The translations under genes were made by a program, and so were the position numbers. Below are positions 35,440 through 45,760 of a stretch of 59,263 bases of DNA, in pieces; within the stretch, counting starts at the first letter, position 1, and each line of letters opens with the position of its first letter. Below the pieces are notes generated by a model. The model saw nothing but the letters and a program-made list of their open reading frames with translations, was not told the DNA's origin and did not search any database. Location of the stretch: positions 1-59,263 of the forward strand of contig NZ_JAAKDW010000015.1 of NCBI RefSeq assembly GCF_011038845.1. Direction: 5' to 3'. The DNA is from Enterococcus sp. ZJ1622. GTDB lineage: Bacteria; Bacillota; Bacilli; Lactobacillales; Enterococcaceae.

Positions 35440-36834
35440 CTATGGTAATTCAAGATTCACATCGATGGTCTGTAACGGTATGTCATAAAACCGGTCTTCT
35501 CTTCGACCAAGAAAATCTTTGCCTTGTTTCGGGAATAACGCGTACAGTAACACGTCTTCTTCCGTTTTTGCATACTCGCCAATCTCTTTCCGGAAAGTTG
35601 GCATTTGCGGTCCGATCAAATCCGCTGGACGGACAGTGACGACTTCTTCTTCCCCGATGATAGCTGATTTGATTGCTTCACTGATTTCGACTGGCGGACG
35701 TCCATACAAGCCTCGAACATAATCTTTGATCTCACTTGGAACGAGTTTATATCGTTCTTTGGAAATGACATTCATCAGCGCTTGTGTTCCAACCATTTGT
35801 GATAACGGTGTGACTAAAGGCGGGAAACCAAGATCTGCCCTGACTTTTGGTACTTCGGCTAAAACCTCCTCGTATTTATCTTGTAATCCCTGCTCGGTCA
35901 ATTGACTTAAAAGGTTGGAAAGCATCCCTCCCGGCACTTGATAAATCAATGTTTTAGGTTCAGTATCCTTCACTTTGGGATTAAGTATCCCCTCTTCACG
36001 GAATCGGTCACGGATCGGATTGAAATATTCTGCGATCTCTGCTACTTTATCCATCTCTAACCCTGTATCAAAGCCCATATCTCCTAAAGCAACTGCGAGC
36101 GATTCCGTCGCTGGCTGGCTTGTCCCGCCGGCAAATGAGGAAATGGCAGTGTCGATGATATCAGCACCGGCCTCTGCTGCTTTCAAATACGTCATCTCAG
36201 AAATTCCGCTTGTGGCATGTGTATGGACTTCCAGAGGCAGATCGACAGCGTCTTTGATCCGGCTGACTAGCTCATAGCCAGTATTTGGTGTTAGAACACC
36301 TGCCATGTCTTTGATACAAATCGAATCAGCACCTATTTCTGCCATCTCTTTTGCTAAAGAAACAAAATAATCCACCGTATGAATCGTACTTGTCGTATAA
36401 GAAATCGCTGTCTGGCAATGTCCTCCAGCTTCTTTTGCCGCAGTAACTGCTGTGTTCAAATTTCTCGTATCATTCAGTGCATCGAATACACGAATGATAT
36501 CGATCCCGTTTTTGACTGATTTTTCAACAAAATCACGTACCGCATCATCGGCATAGTTTTTATATCCCAATAGATTTTGGCCTCGAAGCAGCATTTGCAG
36601 CTTCGTCTGCTTCACTTCTTTTCGGATAAGCCGCAGCCTTTCCCACGGATCTTCGTTCAAAAAGCGCAAACAGGAATCAAAAGTTGCACCTCCCCACATT
36701 TCCAGCGAATGATAGCCCGCTTGATCCATCGTCTCTAAGATCGGCAGCATATCACTAGTGGGCATCCGCGTAGCGATCTGGCTCTGCTGCCCATCGCGCA
36801 AGACTGTTTCCATCAGTCGAATCTTTTTTGTCAT
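35440..36834 (-). CDS. oadA: Oxaloacetate decarboxylase subunit alpha (carboxyltransferase)
   Basis: OadA transfers the carboxyl group of oxaloacetate to biotin, releasing pyruvate. The 464-residue protein begins [18 protein letters not shown] and has RVFDALND and the VHTHATSG metal-site segment of the HMGL/carboxyltransferase fold, followed by the PYC/OADA domain. It lacks a C-terminal biotinyl domain, which is supplied by the separate carrier at 42393-42797. AAGGAGAG sets the start at 36834, inside the citX reading frame. It is the last gene of the cit operon; no citM lies beyond it. Confidence 0.95.
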   Translation of the reverse strand: MTKKIRLMETVLRDGQQSQIATRMPTSDMLPILETMDQAGYHSLEMWGGATFDSCLRFLNEDPWERLRLIRKEVKQTKLQMLLRGQNLLGYKNYADDAVRDFVEKSVKNGIDIIRVFDALNDTRNLNTAVTAAKEAGGHCQTAISYTTSTIHTVDYFVSLAKEMAEIGADSICIKDMAGVLTPNTGYELVSRIKDAVDLPLEVHTHATSGISEMTYLKAAEAGADIIDTAISSFAGGTSQPATESLAVALGDMGFDTGLEMDKVAEIAEYFNPIRDRFREEGILNPKVKDTEPKTLIYQVPGGMLSNLLSQLTEQGLQDKYEEVLAEVPKVRADLGFPPLVTPLSQMVGTQALMNVISKERYKLVPSEIKDYVRGLYGRPPVEISEAIKSAIIGEEEVVTVRPADLIGPQMPTFRKEIGEYAKTEEDVLLYALFPKQGKDFLGRREDRFYDIPLQTIDVNLELP

Positions 36835-37378
36835 CAAGTTCTCTCCTTCCTTTTTCTATGATCCTATGAATGGCTTGTTGCATTTCTTGGACCGTATGCT
36901 TACGAGCACGTCCGCACAGTTTGGCTTCCTGTGTACAAAGAAAACAGCTTCTTGCCGGGATACCTAGTTCTTTTCTACTGACAGGACGGGGCTGGTCATC
37001 AGCTAGACAAAGGACGTCCAGATCAGCTAGCCGTCCGAAAGGGTGTGTTTCCTCGATCATGACCATCTTCTTTTTGACTTCTTTTTCTGGTAAAGAGGTC
37101 AGAAAATAACAGACAGGGCCGGTGTGTTCTTTGGGGGAAATATATGTTGTCTGGACTGTTTCTCCCATTGTTTTTTCTACAGCTTCCACCATGGTTTGAA
37201 AGATTTCCGCCAAACTTGCCGAATATTTGACTGGTCCGGGGATGTTCAAGGTAGCGCAAATCAGTACTGTGTCTTTTTCTTCTGACAACAATTCCTTTTG
37301 CACTGCTACTCTTCTTGAACGGGCATCCAGCATATCTTTTAAGCTAATCGCTGGGCCATCGAATAATTTTTCAGACAT
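36755..37378 (-). CDS. citX: Holo-citrate lyase synthase (apo-ACP phosphoribosyl-dephospho-CoA transferase)
   Basis: CitX attaches the prosthetic group made by CitG to the acyl carrier subunit CitD. The 207-residue protein starts [20 protein letters not shown] and has the [15 protein letters not shown] block with clustered cysteines. It overlaps the citF end by 8 nt, and its last 26 codons overlap oadA by 80 nt. The overlap is long, so the natural C terminus deserves a check against homologues. Confidence 0.93.
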   Translation of the reverse strand: MSEKLFDGPAISLKDMLDARSRRVAVQKELLSEEKDTVLICATLNIPGPVKYSASLAEIFQTMVEAVEKTMGETVQTTYISPKEHTGPVCYFLTSLPEKEVKKKMVMIEETHPFGRLADLDVLCLADDQPRPVSRKELGIPARSCFLCTQEAKLCGRARKHTVQEMQQAIHRIIEKGRRELDDKKDSTDGNSLARWAAEPDRYADAH

Positions 37379-38903
37379 TTTTGACCACATCGATGATCGT
37401 GCCATCCCGATATTCGATCAAAGCGACTACTTTTTCGCCATATTCGATAGGGTCCGGTTTACCGACGATTTGATACGCTTTTTCTTTTAATTCATCGATC
37501 GTAAATTGAGGGATATCAACGGTTTGGAAGTGTGTGATCAAGTCTTGGCGCTCTGGATTGATCGCGATTCCGATCTCTGTCACAACCACATCGATACTTG
37601 TTCCCGGCGTTACTACTGTATTGACTTGGTCGACAATCGTCGGTATTCTTCCTCGGACTAAAGGCGCAATGACGAGACTCATTTTACAAGCCATACTCGT
37701 ATCAGAATGCCCCCCTGAAGCACCGCGGATCACTCCGTCAGACCCTGTGATCACGTTGATGTTAAAGTTCGTATCGACTTCCAATGCGGATAAAATGGCT
37801 GTATCTAACTGATTGATGAAGGAACCTTTGCTCAAGGGCGAGGCATACATATTCGCATCGATTTCATAATGGTCCTTATTTGTCCCTAGCGAAACGGCTG
37901 AAGGATGATCGAAGTCTTGAACATCCACGATTTTTTCTACCAGTCCCTCTTCCAGCAGCTCGACCATTGCATTCGTGATGCCCCCGAGCTCAAAAGCTGC
38001 TTTGATCCCGTCACGAATCATGGCTTCACGTAAAAAACGTGAAACGGCTAATGCGGCACCGCCTGTTCCAGTCTGGAAAGAAAATCCTTCGCGATAATAA
38101 GGCGAATGGGTGATCACTGAAGCTGCGTACTCTGCGATCAGCAATTCTTTGGGATTTTTTGTAAAACGCGTAGCCCCTTTTGCTATACCTGCCGGGTCTC
38201 CGATCGAATCGATCTCTACTACGTAATCGACATCTGTTTGAGGGATACTGATCGGTGTATTCGGAAATGGAACAAGCGTATCCGTGATGATGACTACCTG
38301 ATCGGCATATTTGGCATCGATCATCGCATAGCCTAAAGAACCGCATGTCGCTTTGCCCACAGTCCCATTCGCATTCCCATAAGCATCTGCACTTGGCGCA
38401 CCTAAAAATGCGACATCGATATGGATATCCCCGGTAGCGATCGCACGCGCTCGTCCGCCATGGGATCTTATGATGACTGGGTTTTCCATGATACCGGAAG
38501 AAATGGCTGCACCAAGCTTGTCTCGAAGGCCGCTTGATGTGATATTCGTCACCACGCCATTTTTGATATGATCGATCAGAGGCTCATGGACATTAGCGAT
38601 CGAGCTAGGAGCAATGGTCAGGTTTTTGATCCCCATTGCTGCAATTTCTTCCATTACTCGATTGATCACATGATCGCCTTCGCGAAAATGATGATGGAAA
38701 GAAATCGTCATTCCATCTTTTAATCCGGTTTTTTCAATTGCTTCTCTGATACTGCCCAGAAGTTTGGTTTCATGTGGACGTTTGGGCTGGATCGTGCGGC
38801 TTGCTTCCTTATAGGTTTGGATATGTGCTAGTTCCCCTTCAAAAACACCGTAATGTTCGGCATATTCTGCCGGTATCTCTTTTCCTGCTTGATTCAAGAC
38901 CAT
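37371..38903 (-). CDS. citF: Citrate lyase subunit alpha
   Basis: CitF exchanges the acetyl group on the acyl carrier for citrate (citrate:acetyl-ACP transferase). The 510-residue protein matches the whole CitF fold, a CoA-transferase relative, with [16 protein letters not shown] near residue 65 and GASGGHSDT towards the C terminus. It starts two bases after citE and overlaps citX. It acts in the cytoplasmic CitDEF complex. Confidence 0.96.
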   Translation of the reverse strand: MVLNQAGKEIPAEYAEHYGVFEGELAHIQTYKEASRTIQPKRPHETKLLGSIREAIEKTGLKDGMTISFHHHFREGDHVINRVMEEIAAMGIKNLTIAPSSIANVHEPLIDHIKNGVVTNITSSGLRDKLGAAISSGIMENPVIIRSHGGRARAIATGDIHIDVAFLGAPSADAYGNANGTVGKATCGSLGYAMIDAKYADQVVIITDTLVPFPNTPISIPQTDVDYVVEIDSIGDPAGIAKGATRFTKNPKELLIAEYAASVITHSPYYREGFSFQTGTGGAALAVSRFLREAMIRDGIKAAFELGGITNAMVELLEEGLVEKIVDVQDFDHPSAVSLGTNKDHYEIDANMYASPLSKGSFINQLDTAILSALEVDTNFNINVITGSDGVIRGASGGHSDTSMACKMSLVIAPLVRGRIPTIVDQVNTVVTPGTSIDVVVTEIGIAINPERQDLITHFQTVDIPQFTIDELKEKAYQIVGKPDPIEYGEKVVALIEYRDGTIIDVVKNV

Positions 38904-38905
38904 GA

Positions 38906-39793
38906 TCAGACCTCCTCTTTTGTGATCATTTTTGCTGCTTTTGCAAGGGCGAGTACCCGCTCTGCCCGCTCTACGATAGGTTTATCGATCATCTTTCCAT
39001 TCAAGGAAATCACACCAGAGCCTTTTGCTTCTGCTTCACGAATCGCCCAGACCACTTCTTTTGCGTTCTGGATCTCTTTTTCTGAAGGAGCGTAGATGGC
39101 ATGTACCAAAGGAATCTGACGCGGATTGATCACTGATTTCCCATCGAATCCCAGCTGTTTGATCAGCCTTGTTTCTGCCTGGAATCCTTCAACATTATCG
39201 ACATCAGAATAAACTGTATCGATCGCAGCAATACCTGCTGTTCTTGCTGCGTGCAAGATCATGCTCCGCGCAAAGAACAATTCCTGACCATCTGGATAAC
39301 GTTTCGTCTTCAGATTCGTCACATAATCTTCTGCACCTAAAGCAATACCGATCAGTCGTTCAGAAGCGGTTGCGATTTCTCGTGCATTCAATACGCCTTC
39401 TGCAGATTCGATTGCCGCCATCATTTTGGTGGTACCGACAGGGATCCCATTTGCCGCTTCTACCTGTGTGATATGCTCATCGACTGCTCGAATATCCTGA
39501 GCGGTCTCTGTTTTTGGCAAACGGATCACGTTGACTCCGGCCAAGACGACTGCCTCGATATCTTCTGCTCCCGTCGTTTCCAGTCCATTGATCCTTACGA
39601 CTGTCTCTACTGAACTGTAATCAAATGTTTTCAAGGCAAAATGCACTAATACGCGAGCGGCATCTTTTTCCTTCAAAGAAACAGCATCTTCTAGATCAAA
39701 CATGATCGAATCTGCGCCATATAATGGTGCATCTCGAAGCATTGCCGCATTTGCTCCGGGAACAAACATCATTGTCCTTCTCAAACGTTCCAT
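38906..39793 (-). CDS. citE: Citrate lyase subunit beta (citryl-ACP lyase)
   Basis: CitE splits citryl-ACP into oxaloacetate and acetyl-ACP. The 295-residue protein starts [19 protein letters not shown] and has [29 protein letters not shown] and IALGAEDYV, the metal-binding residues of HpcH/CitE TIM barrels. Its start overlaps the end of citD by 13 nt. Confidence 0.97.
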   Translation of the reverse strand: MERLRRTMMFVPGANAAMLRDAPLYGADSIMFDLEDAVSLKEKDAARVLVHFALKTFDYSSVETVVRINGLETTGAEDIEAVVLAGVNVIRLPKTETAQDIRAVDEHITQVEAANGIPVGTTKMMAAIESAEGVLNAREIATASERLIGIALGAEDYVTNLKTKRYPDGQELFFARSMILHAARTAGIAAIDTVYSDVDNVEGFQAETRLIKQLGFDGKSVINPRQIPLVHAIYAPSEKEIQNAKEVVWAIREAEAKGSGVISLNGKMIDKPIVERAERVLALAKAAKMITKEEV

Positions 39794-40086
39794 GAATCGA
39801 TTTCCCTCCAGTCATATTCTTGTTCAGCCGCACGGTGGACGGCCGTGAGCAGTCTAGCGGCGATCGTACAATCCAATGCGCCTTTATCGACTGCTGTGAC
39901 CACCGCAGATTCCACACCCAGATCTGCAAGTGTTTTCTTTATCACTTGGCGGATCTGTCGTCCGAATTGTTTTTCGACGCTGCTTTCTAAAGAGATACTG
40001 ATGCTCTTTCTTTCATTGGGTTCGACTGTGATCAGTACGTCACTGGACTCCACTGTTCCTGCTGATGCAGTTTTTTTTATTTCCAC
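39781..40086 (-). CDS. citD: Citrate lyase acyl carrier protein (gamma subunit)
   Basis: This is the 101-residue carrier that holds the 2'-(5''-phosphoribosyl)-3'-dephospho-CoA group. The N-terminal [13 protein letters not shown] block contains the attachment serine, expected at Ser14. It lies between citC and citE, overlapping citE by 13 nt. Confidence 0.96.
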   Translation of the reverse strand: MEIKKTASAGTVESSDVLITVEPNERKSISISLESSVEKQFGRQIRQVIKKTLADLGVESAVVTAVDKGALDCTIAARLLTAVHRAAEQEYDWREIDSWNV

Positions 40087-40092
40087 TTTTGT

Positions 40093-41094
40093 TCACCTCT
40101 CGATTTTTTTATGCTTTTCTAGATAATCTAATGTCGTTTCTGGCAAAAAGGCGGTCAAGATCGACCAGTCTTTTTCCTCTAGCGCTTTTCTTACTCTTGT
40201 CGCACTGATGATCTCCCCCTGAGCACGGAGCCGAGGAAGAACGACTAATTCGATTTCCGGATGAAAGACTTCCCTCATCATTTGATTGTAGATCGCTGTC
40301 ACTTCTGACAAAGGTTCTTCCCCAACGTACCGCTTCCGGATAGCTAGGATCGGTGCAAGCTTTTCTTTGAACAACTGAGCATCCAGCTTTGCCTGGACAT
40401 GGGCAACATCATGAGGAGCATTCTCCTTCAGGAAATAAGCAGGAAAAATAGCGGAAGACACTAGATAATCGTTTGTCGGGAGGACACTGACATTTTTCAA
40501 ATGTGCTACCCCTAGTTTGACCATTGCTAGCCGTTCTGCAGAAGAAAAAGCCGATCGATCTTCTGATAAGACAAACACATAGACGTGCTCGCTTTGCTCC
40601 GCTGCTTTTTCGATCAGATACTGATGCCCTTTTGTAAACGGATTGGCGTTCATGACGATCGCGCTGCCGTCCTCACCTTTTTTTGCCTGCTCCAGCATTT
40701 GACGATACTGTCGGAAATCTGGGGCGCCGATTTCCATGAATACGAGTTCTTCTGTCACCAGTATTTCCTGAAAACCTAAGGAATGAAAAATCAGTTCGTT
40801 CTCCGGTTTGGTATAAACAAATTGATGATGCACTCCTTCTTCTCTCATTTTCTCGAGTAGATGACCCATGAGTCGTGTCAATAGATTTTCCGATTGATAC
40901 TTCTGGCAGACAGCGATCCCTTTCAAGATATTTCCGAGAAAGGAGCCCGTGGCAACCAGGCGGTCCTTATCATAAATCCCAGCTGTATAGCCTACTTCTT
41001 CATCAGGATCTAATCCTGCTGTATCCATCAGTTTTTGCCATTGTTTTTTTGTCTGAGTATCCTGATCCAGCCATAATCGTTTCAGTCTATACAT
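40093..41094 (-). CDS. citC: [Citrate (pro-3S)-lyase] ligase
   Basis: CitC acetylates the prosthetic group of citrate lyase using acetate and ATP, switching the complex on. The 333-residue protein has an N-terminal GNAT-like domain (to about 130) and a C-terminal nucleotidyltransferase domain starting AIVMNANPFTKGHQYLIEKA, with the HxGH-related GHQ motif and a later SATRVRKAL block. It is six bases upstream of citD. Confidence 0.96.
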   Translation of the reverse strand: MYRLKRLWLDQDTQTKKQWQKLMDTAGLDPDEEVGYTAGIYDKDRLVATGSFLGNILKGIAVCQKYQSENLLTRLMGHLLEKMREEGVHHQFVYTKPENELIFHSLGFQEILVTEELVFMEIGAPDFRQYRQMLEQAKKGEDGSAIVMNANPFTKGHQYLIEKAAEQSEHVYVFVLSEDRSAFSSAERLAMVKLGVAHLKNVSVLPTNDYLVSSAIFPAYFLKENAPHDVAHVQAKLDAQLFKEKLAPILAIRKRYVGEEPLSEVTAIYNQMMREVFHPEIELVVLPRLRAQGEIISATRVRKALEEKDWSILTAFLPETTLDYLEKHKKIER

Positions 41095-41106
41095 AGCAAT
41101 CCTTCT

Positions 41107-41232
41107 TTACTTTTTAACTGGAAATGCTTTTGTCAGCAGCAGCGATGCAAAATAAATGACTAATATAACGATAAATACGCCACCCCAGCCAAAAAGCAGT
41201 AATTCCAATGCTATCAATAAATCTTCTGTCAT
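41107..41232 (-). CDS. OadG-related small membrane subunit
   Basis: The 41-residue product begins MTEDLLIALELLLFGWGG, has one membrane helix (about residues 8-34) and ends KAFPVKK. GGAGG lies upstream of the ATG at 41232. It is located between oadB (12 nt) and citC (12 nt). Size, topology and position match the tiny OadG-like subunits that stabilise Na+-pumping decarboxylases. Confidence 0.82.
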   Translation of the reverse strand: MTEDLLIALELLLFGWGGVFIVILVIYFASLLLTKAFPVKK

Positions 41233-41244
41233 CGATTTTCCTCC

Positions 41245-42369
41245 TTATGTTAATAATGCGAGTAGCAAGCCGCCAGCAATCACTGAAGCGATCTGCCCTG
41301 ACACATTTGCTCCTGCTGCATGCATCAAAATGAAATTCTGAGGATCTTCATCTGTCGCCATTTTCTGGATCACTCGACTAGACATCGGAAAAGCTGAAAT
41401 CCCGGCTGCGCCGATCATCGGGTTGATCTTGTTTTTCCGGAACAGATTCAATAATTTCGCAAACAGTACGCCACCCACAGAATCCATGATGAAAGCGACT
41501 AACCCTAAAGCGATCACCATGAGCGTATCGAGCTGCAGAAATTCTTCGTACTGCATTTTCACTGAAATGGACAAGCCTAATAAGATACTGATGATATTGA
41601 CCAGTTCATTTTGTGCAGTGATCGAAAGCCGGTCCAGTACACCACATTCTCTTAGTAGATTCCCGAACATCAAGAATCCGACAAGTGGTAAAGACACAGG
41701 GGCGATCAATCCCGCCACAATCGAAATGACGATCGGAAACAGGATTTTTGCTGTCTGTGAGACTTCACCTGCTCGGTAAGCCATACGGATTTTTCGTTCT
41801 TTTTTCGTTGTGACTGCTTTGATCGCGACTGGCTGGATGATCGGGACCAGTGCCATATAAGAATAGGCCGCAACCATGATCGCTCCCATATATTTAGAAT
41901 TCAGTGTATTGGCAACAAAGATCGAAGTCGGCCCATCTGCTGCACCGATGATCCCGATCGAAGCAGCATCGTTCAGATCGAATCCTAGTAACACTGCCAC
42001 GATCACTGTAAAGAAAATACCAAATTGTGCCGCTGCGCCAAACAAAAGCAGGAACGGATTCTGCAGCAATGGACCAAAATCGATCATCGCGCCGATTCCA
42101 ATAAATAATAGCAAAGGGAAAAGCTCTGTATTGATCCCCATATCGAACAATACTTGAAAAGGTCCTGCTTCACCTCCAGCACTCAATACGCCTGAATTAG
42201 GGAAATTCACCAAAATCGTTCCTAACCCCATCGGTACTAGCAGTGTTGGTTCATATTCTTTTTTTATCCCTAGGTACATCAGCACCCCGCCGATGATCAT
42301 CATGACAAGACGCCCGGGTTCCGTCCCCATACCTACTACACCTTCAATCAATGTTTCCATAAACTTCAC
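41245..42369 (-). CDS. oadB: Na+-translocating oxaloacetate decarboxylase subunit beta
   Basis: OadB decarboxylates carboxybiotin and couples this to Na+ export. The 374-residue membrane protein has about nine to ten hydrophobic segments, and carries GIIGAADGPTSIFVAN (the conserved aspartate region) and GNLLRECGVLDRL, both typical of the beta subunit family. It is complete at both ends. It works with the biotin carrier and OadA encoded on either side. Confidence 0.95.
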   Translation of the reverse strand: MKFMETLIEGVVGMGTEPGRLVMMIIGGVLMYLGIKKEYEPTLLVPMGLGTILVNFPNSGVLSAGGEAGPFQVLFDMGINTELFPLLLFIGIGAMIDFGPLLQNPFLLLFGAAAQFGIFFTVIVAVLLGFDLNDAASIGIIGAADGPTSIFVANTLNSKYMGAIMVAAYSYMALVPIIQPVAIKAVTTKKERKIRMAYRAGEVSQTAKILFPIVISIVAGLIAPVSLPLVGFLMFGNLLRECGVLDRLSITAQNELVNIISILLGLSISVKMQYEEFLQLDTLMVIALGLVAFIMDSVGGVLFAKLLNLFRKNKINPMIGAAGISAFPMSSRVIQKMATDEDPQNFILMHAAGANVSGQIASVIAGGLLLALLT

Positions 42370-42392
42370 TTCCTCTTCTCATATGATAAGTA

Positions 42393-42797
42393 CTACGAAA
42401 TAGTGATCAGCGCATCACCTGGGTTAACCATATCGCCAGTCGCCACATGAATACCAGCGACTGTTCCTGCTTTGCCAGCTACGATCTCATTTTCCATTTT
42501 CATCGCTTCTAAAATCATAAGCGGCTGGTTTTCCTGCACTTGTTCACCAGGAGCGACCAGGATTTTTAGAATCGTTCCTGGCATCGGCGCAGTCATTGCT
42601 TCGCCTGCTGACTCTGATGGATTTACAGGAGCTGAAGCAGAAACTGGTGTAGCGGCTGGTTCTGGATCAGGTACGGAAGCAACCGGAGCTGTCGAAGGCG
42701 CTGGCTGAGCCGGCTGGGGCTGCGGGACACCGCCGATCTCTTCCATTTCGACTAGATATTCTTTTCCATCGATCGTTATTTTGAATTTGCGTAACAT
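42393..42797 (-). CDS. oadD: Biotin carrier subunit of oxaloacetate decarboxylase
   Basis: The 134-residue protein has an N-terminal domain, a Pro/Ala-rich flexible linker (about residues 25-68) and a C-terminal biotinyl domain with the invariant EAMKMENEI motif; the lysine there is biotinylated. It shuttles the carboxyl group from OadA to OadB. Order and size match the oadHDB part of the E. faecalis cit cluster. Confidence 0.93.
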   Translation of the reverse strand: MLRKFKITIDGKEYLVEMEEIGGVPQPQPAQPAPSTAPVASVPDPEPAATPVSASAPVNPSESAGEAMTAPMPGTILKILVAPGEQVQENQPLMILEAMKMENEIVAGKAGTVAGIHVATGDMVNPGDALITIS

Positions 42798-42824
42798 AAT
42801 TGCTCTCCTCCACTACTCATTCGT

Positions 42825-43148
42825 TTATTTTTTTGCTATTTTCTTGACGGCAAACTGTGAATGTTCCGAATCTCCCGTTGCAAGACTGACTGCAACTGTC
42901 GAAACGAGTGCAGCTTCCGGGTTGATCTGTTTGATCTTTTTTACTGCAAAGCGGCTTTCAGGCATATCACCTGCTGCGATAGCTGTCGCAATCACACTGA
43001 CGAGTTCGTACGCTTCTGGTTCAGCCGGAATGTATTTAGGAACCGCTTTCCATTTTTCTGCTGGTTCTATCTCTTTGGCAGGATGATCGGCAAGAATGAC
43101 TTCCTTTTCTATTTGTTTCCTTTTGAACAAACGATTCAAAATATGCAA
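42825..43148 (-). CDS. oadH: OadH-like accessory subunit
   Basis: The 107-residue hydrophilic protein is first in the cit operon, where E. faecalis has oadH. It contains two similar tandem blocks, one ending SRFAVKKIKQIN and the next ending SQFAVKKIAKK, each with a VS(V/T).A...A.GD core, so it appears to be an internal duplication. No membrane helix is evident. Translation seems to start at TTG 43148, 7 nt after AAAGGAG; no ATG is available. The name is given by gene order. Confidence 0.75.
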   Translation of the reverse strand: MHILNRLFKRKQIEKEVILADHPAKEIEPAEKWKAVPKYIPAEPEAYELVSVIATAIAAGDMPESRFAVKKIKQINPEAALVSTVAVSLATGDSEHSQFAVKKIAKK

Positions 43149-43525
43149 CTCTGTTCTCCTTTCTATGTTATTCGGCTCATTTCCATTATAAAAAGAACCA
43201 TGAAATCAGCTAGTGCTACTTGGACTTATAATTGTTCTTTTGGTGTTCCTTTTTGTGCACAAAAGGAAAAAACTACAAATAACGCTGGTATAACAGCGTT
43301 TTTCAAGCGTTAATATTCTATTAAGAACTTGTTAAGCAGTGAATAAGAATTACCGGAACGGATTGTTTTTTCATTGTTCTTTTTTCATAATCGCCTTTCC
43401 CAACTGAATGCTTTTGATTATTCTTAGGCACATCAGCTAGCTGTTAAAAACGAGATGGAAGGGAGATGGAACGTCTAGTTGTTCTGATTATCACAAGTCT
43501 TTGCCCGCATTTTTTTACGATCCTT

Positions 43526-43539
43526 TGTTAACGCTTACA
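43526..43539 (+). promoter_or_regulatory. cre (CcpA) site in the cit intergenic region
   Basis: TGTTAACGCTTACA matches the cre consensus TGWNANCGNTNWCA at every fixed position. It lies 30 nt before the citrate transporter start, in the 420-bp gap (43149-43568) between the divergent oadH and transporter genes. A TATAAT at 43185-43190 on the minus strand is a candidate -10 for oadH. CitO operators are expected in this gap but could not be assigned. Confidence 0.85.
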
Positions 43540-43568
43540 AATTCCATTATTTGAAAGGAAGAAAGTCT

Positions 43569-44915
43569 ATGCTTCTTACTGTTTTGTCTTATGCAATGAT
43601 TATTGTTTTTATGTTTGTGATCATGAAAAAAAAGATGTCACCTTTTACTTCTTTGGTGATCATCCCACTTATTTTTACGATTATTGCGATGCTGTCTGGG
43701 GTCGCTGAAAAGGGAAATATCGGAGATTTTGTCTTAGATGGTGTTGCAACGACTGCGAATACAGGGATCATGTTGCTTTTTGCTATCTTATACTTCTCGA
43801 TCATGCTGGATGCCGGTTTATTCGATCCGATTACGAAAAAGATGATCTATTTTGCTAAAGGAGACCCGATGAAGGTCCTGATGGCAACAGCGATCGTCGC
43901 TGCGGCAGTTTCATTGAATGGCGATGGCACGACCACTACATTGATCTGCTGTTCTGCATTCATCCCGATCTATAAGAAATTGAATATGAAAATGATGAAT
44001 CTCGGCGTACTGATCATTCTGCAAAACACGATTATGAATCTGCTGCCTTGGGGCGGACCAACTGCTCGTGCGATGGCTGTATTAAAAGTCGATGCGGATA
44101 TTTTGACTTATCTGCTTCCGGGAATGGTTCTTTCTTTATTATATGTCACTTTCTTCGTTGCTCGTCGTATGGGGAAGCAAGAACGTGCTCGCCTTGGTAT
44201 CACACAAATGACAGATGCTGAGATCGAAGAAATGACGACAGTATCTGATCCGGAAATGAAAAAGATCCGTTGTCCGCATAATTTCCTGTTCAATGGGATT
44301 CTTACTATCGTATTGATCGGTTGGCTAGTCGCTAGCTCATTCGTTTCTTCGATTGCTTTACCGCCTATTCTATTGTTCTTAGTCGGGACTTGTATCGCTT
44401 TGATGGTGAATTATCCGGTACTGAAAGATCAATCTGCACGTATCGGGGCAAATGGCGGCGATGCAGTCCAAGTTGTCATCTTGGTCTTTGCAGCTGGTGT
44501 GTTCATGGGACTGTTCCAAGGTTCAGGGATGGCAACAGCTTTAGCAAATAGTTTTACCCATCTGATCCCGCAGCAACTAGCTGGATTCTGGGGTTTGGTT
44601 ATTGCCTTGATCTCCGCGCCAGGTACCTTCTTCATCTCGAATGACGGTTTTTATTTTGGGGTGCTTCCTGTCTTAGCTGAAGCTGGACGTTCGTATGGAT
44701 TCACGAATATGCAGATGGCTCTTGCTTCTTTATTAGGACAAGCTTTCCATCTGTTGAGCCCGTTAGTTGCATTTATCTATCTGCTTTTGCGTTTGACTGG
44801 TTTGGATATGGGCCAATGGCAAAAAGAAGCTGCAAAATATGCTTTAGGGATTTTCGTGATCTTTGTCGTGACGATCATCCTGTTAGGTCATATGCCGCTT
44901 TATATCCCGCAATGA
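43569..44915 (+). CDS. citH: CitMHS-family metal-citrate/H+ symporter
   Basis: The 448-residue protein has 11-12 hydrophobic segments and the CitMHS features SLNGDGTTTTLI (about residues 113-124), NLLPWGGPTARAMAVL and FISNDGFYFGVLP. It imports citrate, probably complexed with a divalent metal, for the lyase. GAAAGGAAG sets the start at 43569; a TTG six codons earlier overlaps that site. It is divergent from the oad-cit operon and followed by citO. Confidence 0.93.
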   Translation: MLLTVLSYAMIIVFMFVIMKKKMSPFTSLVIIPLIFTIIAMLSGVAEKGNIGDFVLDGVATTANTGIMLLFAILYFSIMLDAGLFDPITKKMIYFAKGDPMKVLMATAIVAAAVSLNGDGTTTTLICCSAFIPIYKKLNMKMMNLGVLIILQNTIMNLLPWGGPTARAMAVLKVDADILTYLLPGMVLSLLYVTFFVARRMGKQERARLGITQMTDAEIEEMTTVSDPEMKKIRCPHNFLFNGILTIVLIGWLVASSFVSSIALPPILLFLVGTCIALMVNYPVLKDQSARIGANGGDAVQVVILVFAAGVFMGLFQGSGMATALANSFTHLIPQQLAGFWGLVIALISAPGTFFISNDGFYFGVLPVLAEAGRSYGFTNMQMALASLLGQAFHLLSPLVAFIYLLLRLTGLDMGQWQKEAAKYALGIFVIFVVTIILLGHMPLYIPQ

Positions 44916-45064
44916 TCCCTTATTTGTATCAAAAAAAAACGTTCTTTTGAAATTGTTGTTTAAACAGGTTGAATTTTGTTATTTTTTTCGTTATGATTCC
45001 GTTAGTAGGACGATGTGAGGAACAAAATGATTTTCTTGTTCTATCCGTCAGATAGGAGTTGGCC

Positions 45065-45760
45065 ATGCATTCAATTGTTGAAGTGGTAAGCAGAAATCTC
45101 GATTTTTCGCAAAACAAACCGTTAAAAATACTTGTCTATGAAGCCTTCCGTAAAACCATCATCTTAGGGGATATCCCAGCCGGTGCGCGGATAAACGAAA
45201 AAGAACTGGCAGATGCCTTGAATATCAGCCGAACCCCGATACGCTATGCTCTAAGAGAACTCGTCAGTGAGCAGCTGGTGGAACATGTCCCCAAAATCGG
45301 AATCGTTGTAAAAGGAATCAGTATAAAAGATGCTTATGAAATTTATGATATCCGAAAGTCGCTGGACACACTTGCAACGATCAAAGCAATGAACAAAATG
45401 ACAGAGGAAGATTTTTCTCGTTTGAAAGCGCTATTAATCGAAGGAGAACAACTGAATCAAGAAAACAGAGTCGATGAATTGCTGCAGAATTTCTCAGATT
45501 TCAATGCGTTCATCTATGAGAAGAGTCAGATGCTCAGGCTAAAAAGCATCGTCTTAGAGTTACAATCTTATTTGGTTTACTTTCGTGACCTCTCGATTCG
45601 CTCTTCAAAACGCCGCAGCACGGCACTTGAAGAACATTGGCTTATCTATCGTGGCATGAAGACAAAGGATGAAGCACAGATCACCATGCTCACACATGAA
45701 CATTTGGATCATTCGCTTCAATTTATTTTAGCGGAAATGGAGCGTCAGGAAATTGATTAG
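45065..45760 (+). CDS. citO: GntR-family (FadR subgroup) citrate regulator
   Basis: The 231-residue protein has a GntR winged helix (KILVYEAFRKTIILGDIPAG, then LADALNISRTPIRYAL, about residues 22-70) and an FCD-type helical effector domain. In E. faecalis CitO activates both cit operons in response to citrate; the same position beside the transporter supports that here. AGGAG lies 6 nt before 45065. The end overlaps citG by 8 nt. Confidence 0.92.
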   Translation: MHSIVEVVSRNLDFSQNKPLKILVYEAFRKTIILGDIPAGARINEKELADALNISRTPIRYALRELVSEQLVEHVPKIGIVVKGISIKDAYEIYDIRKSLDTLATIKAMNKMTEEDFSRLKALLIEGEQLNQENRVDELLQNFSDFNAFIYEKSQMLRLKSIVLELQSYLVYFRDLSIRSSKRRSTALEEHWLIYRGMKTKDEAQITMLTHEHLDHSLQFILAEMERQEID

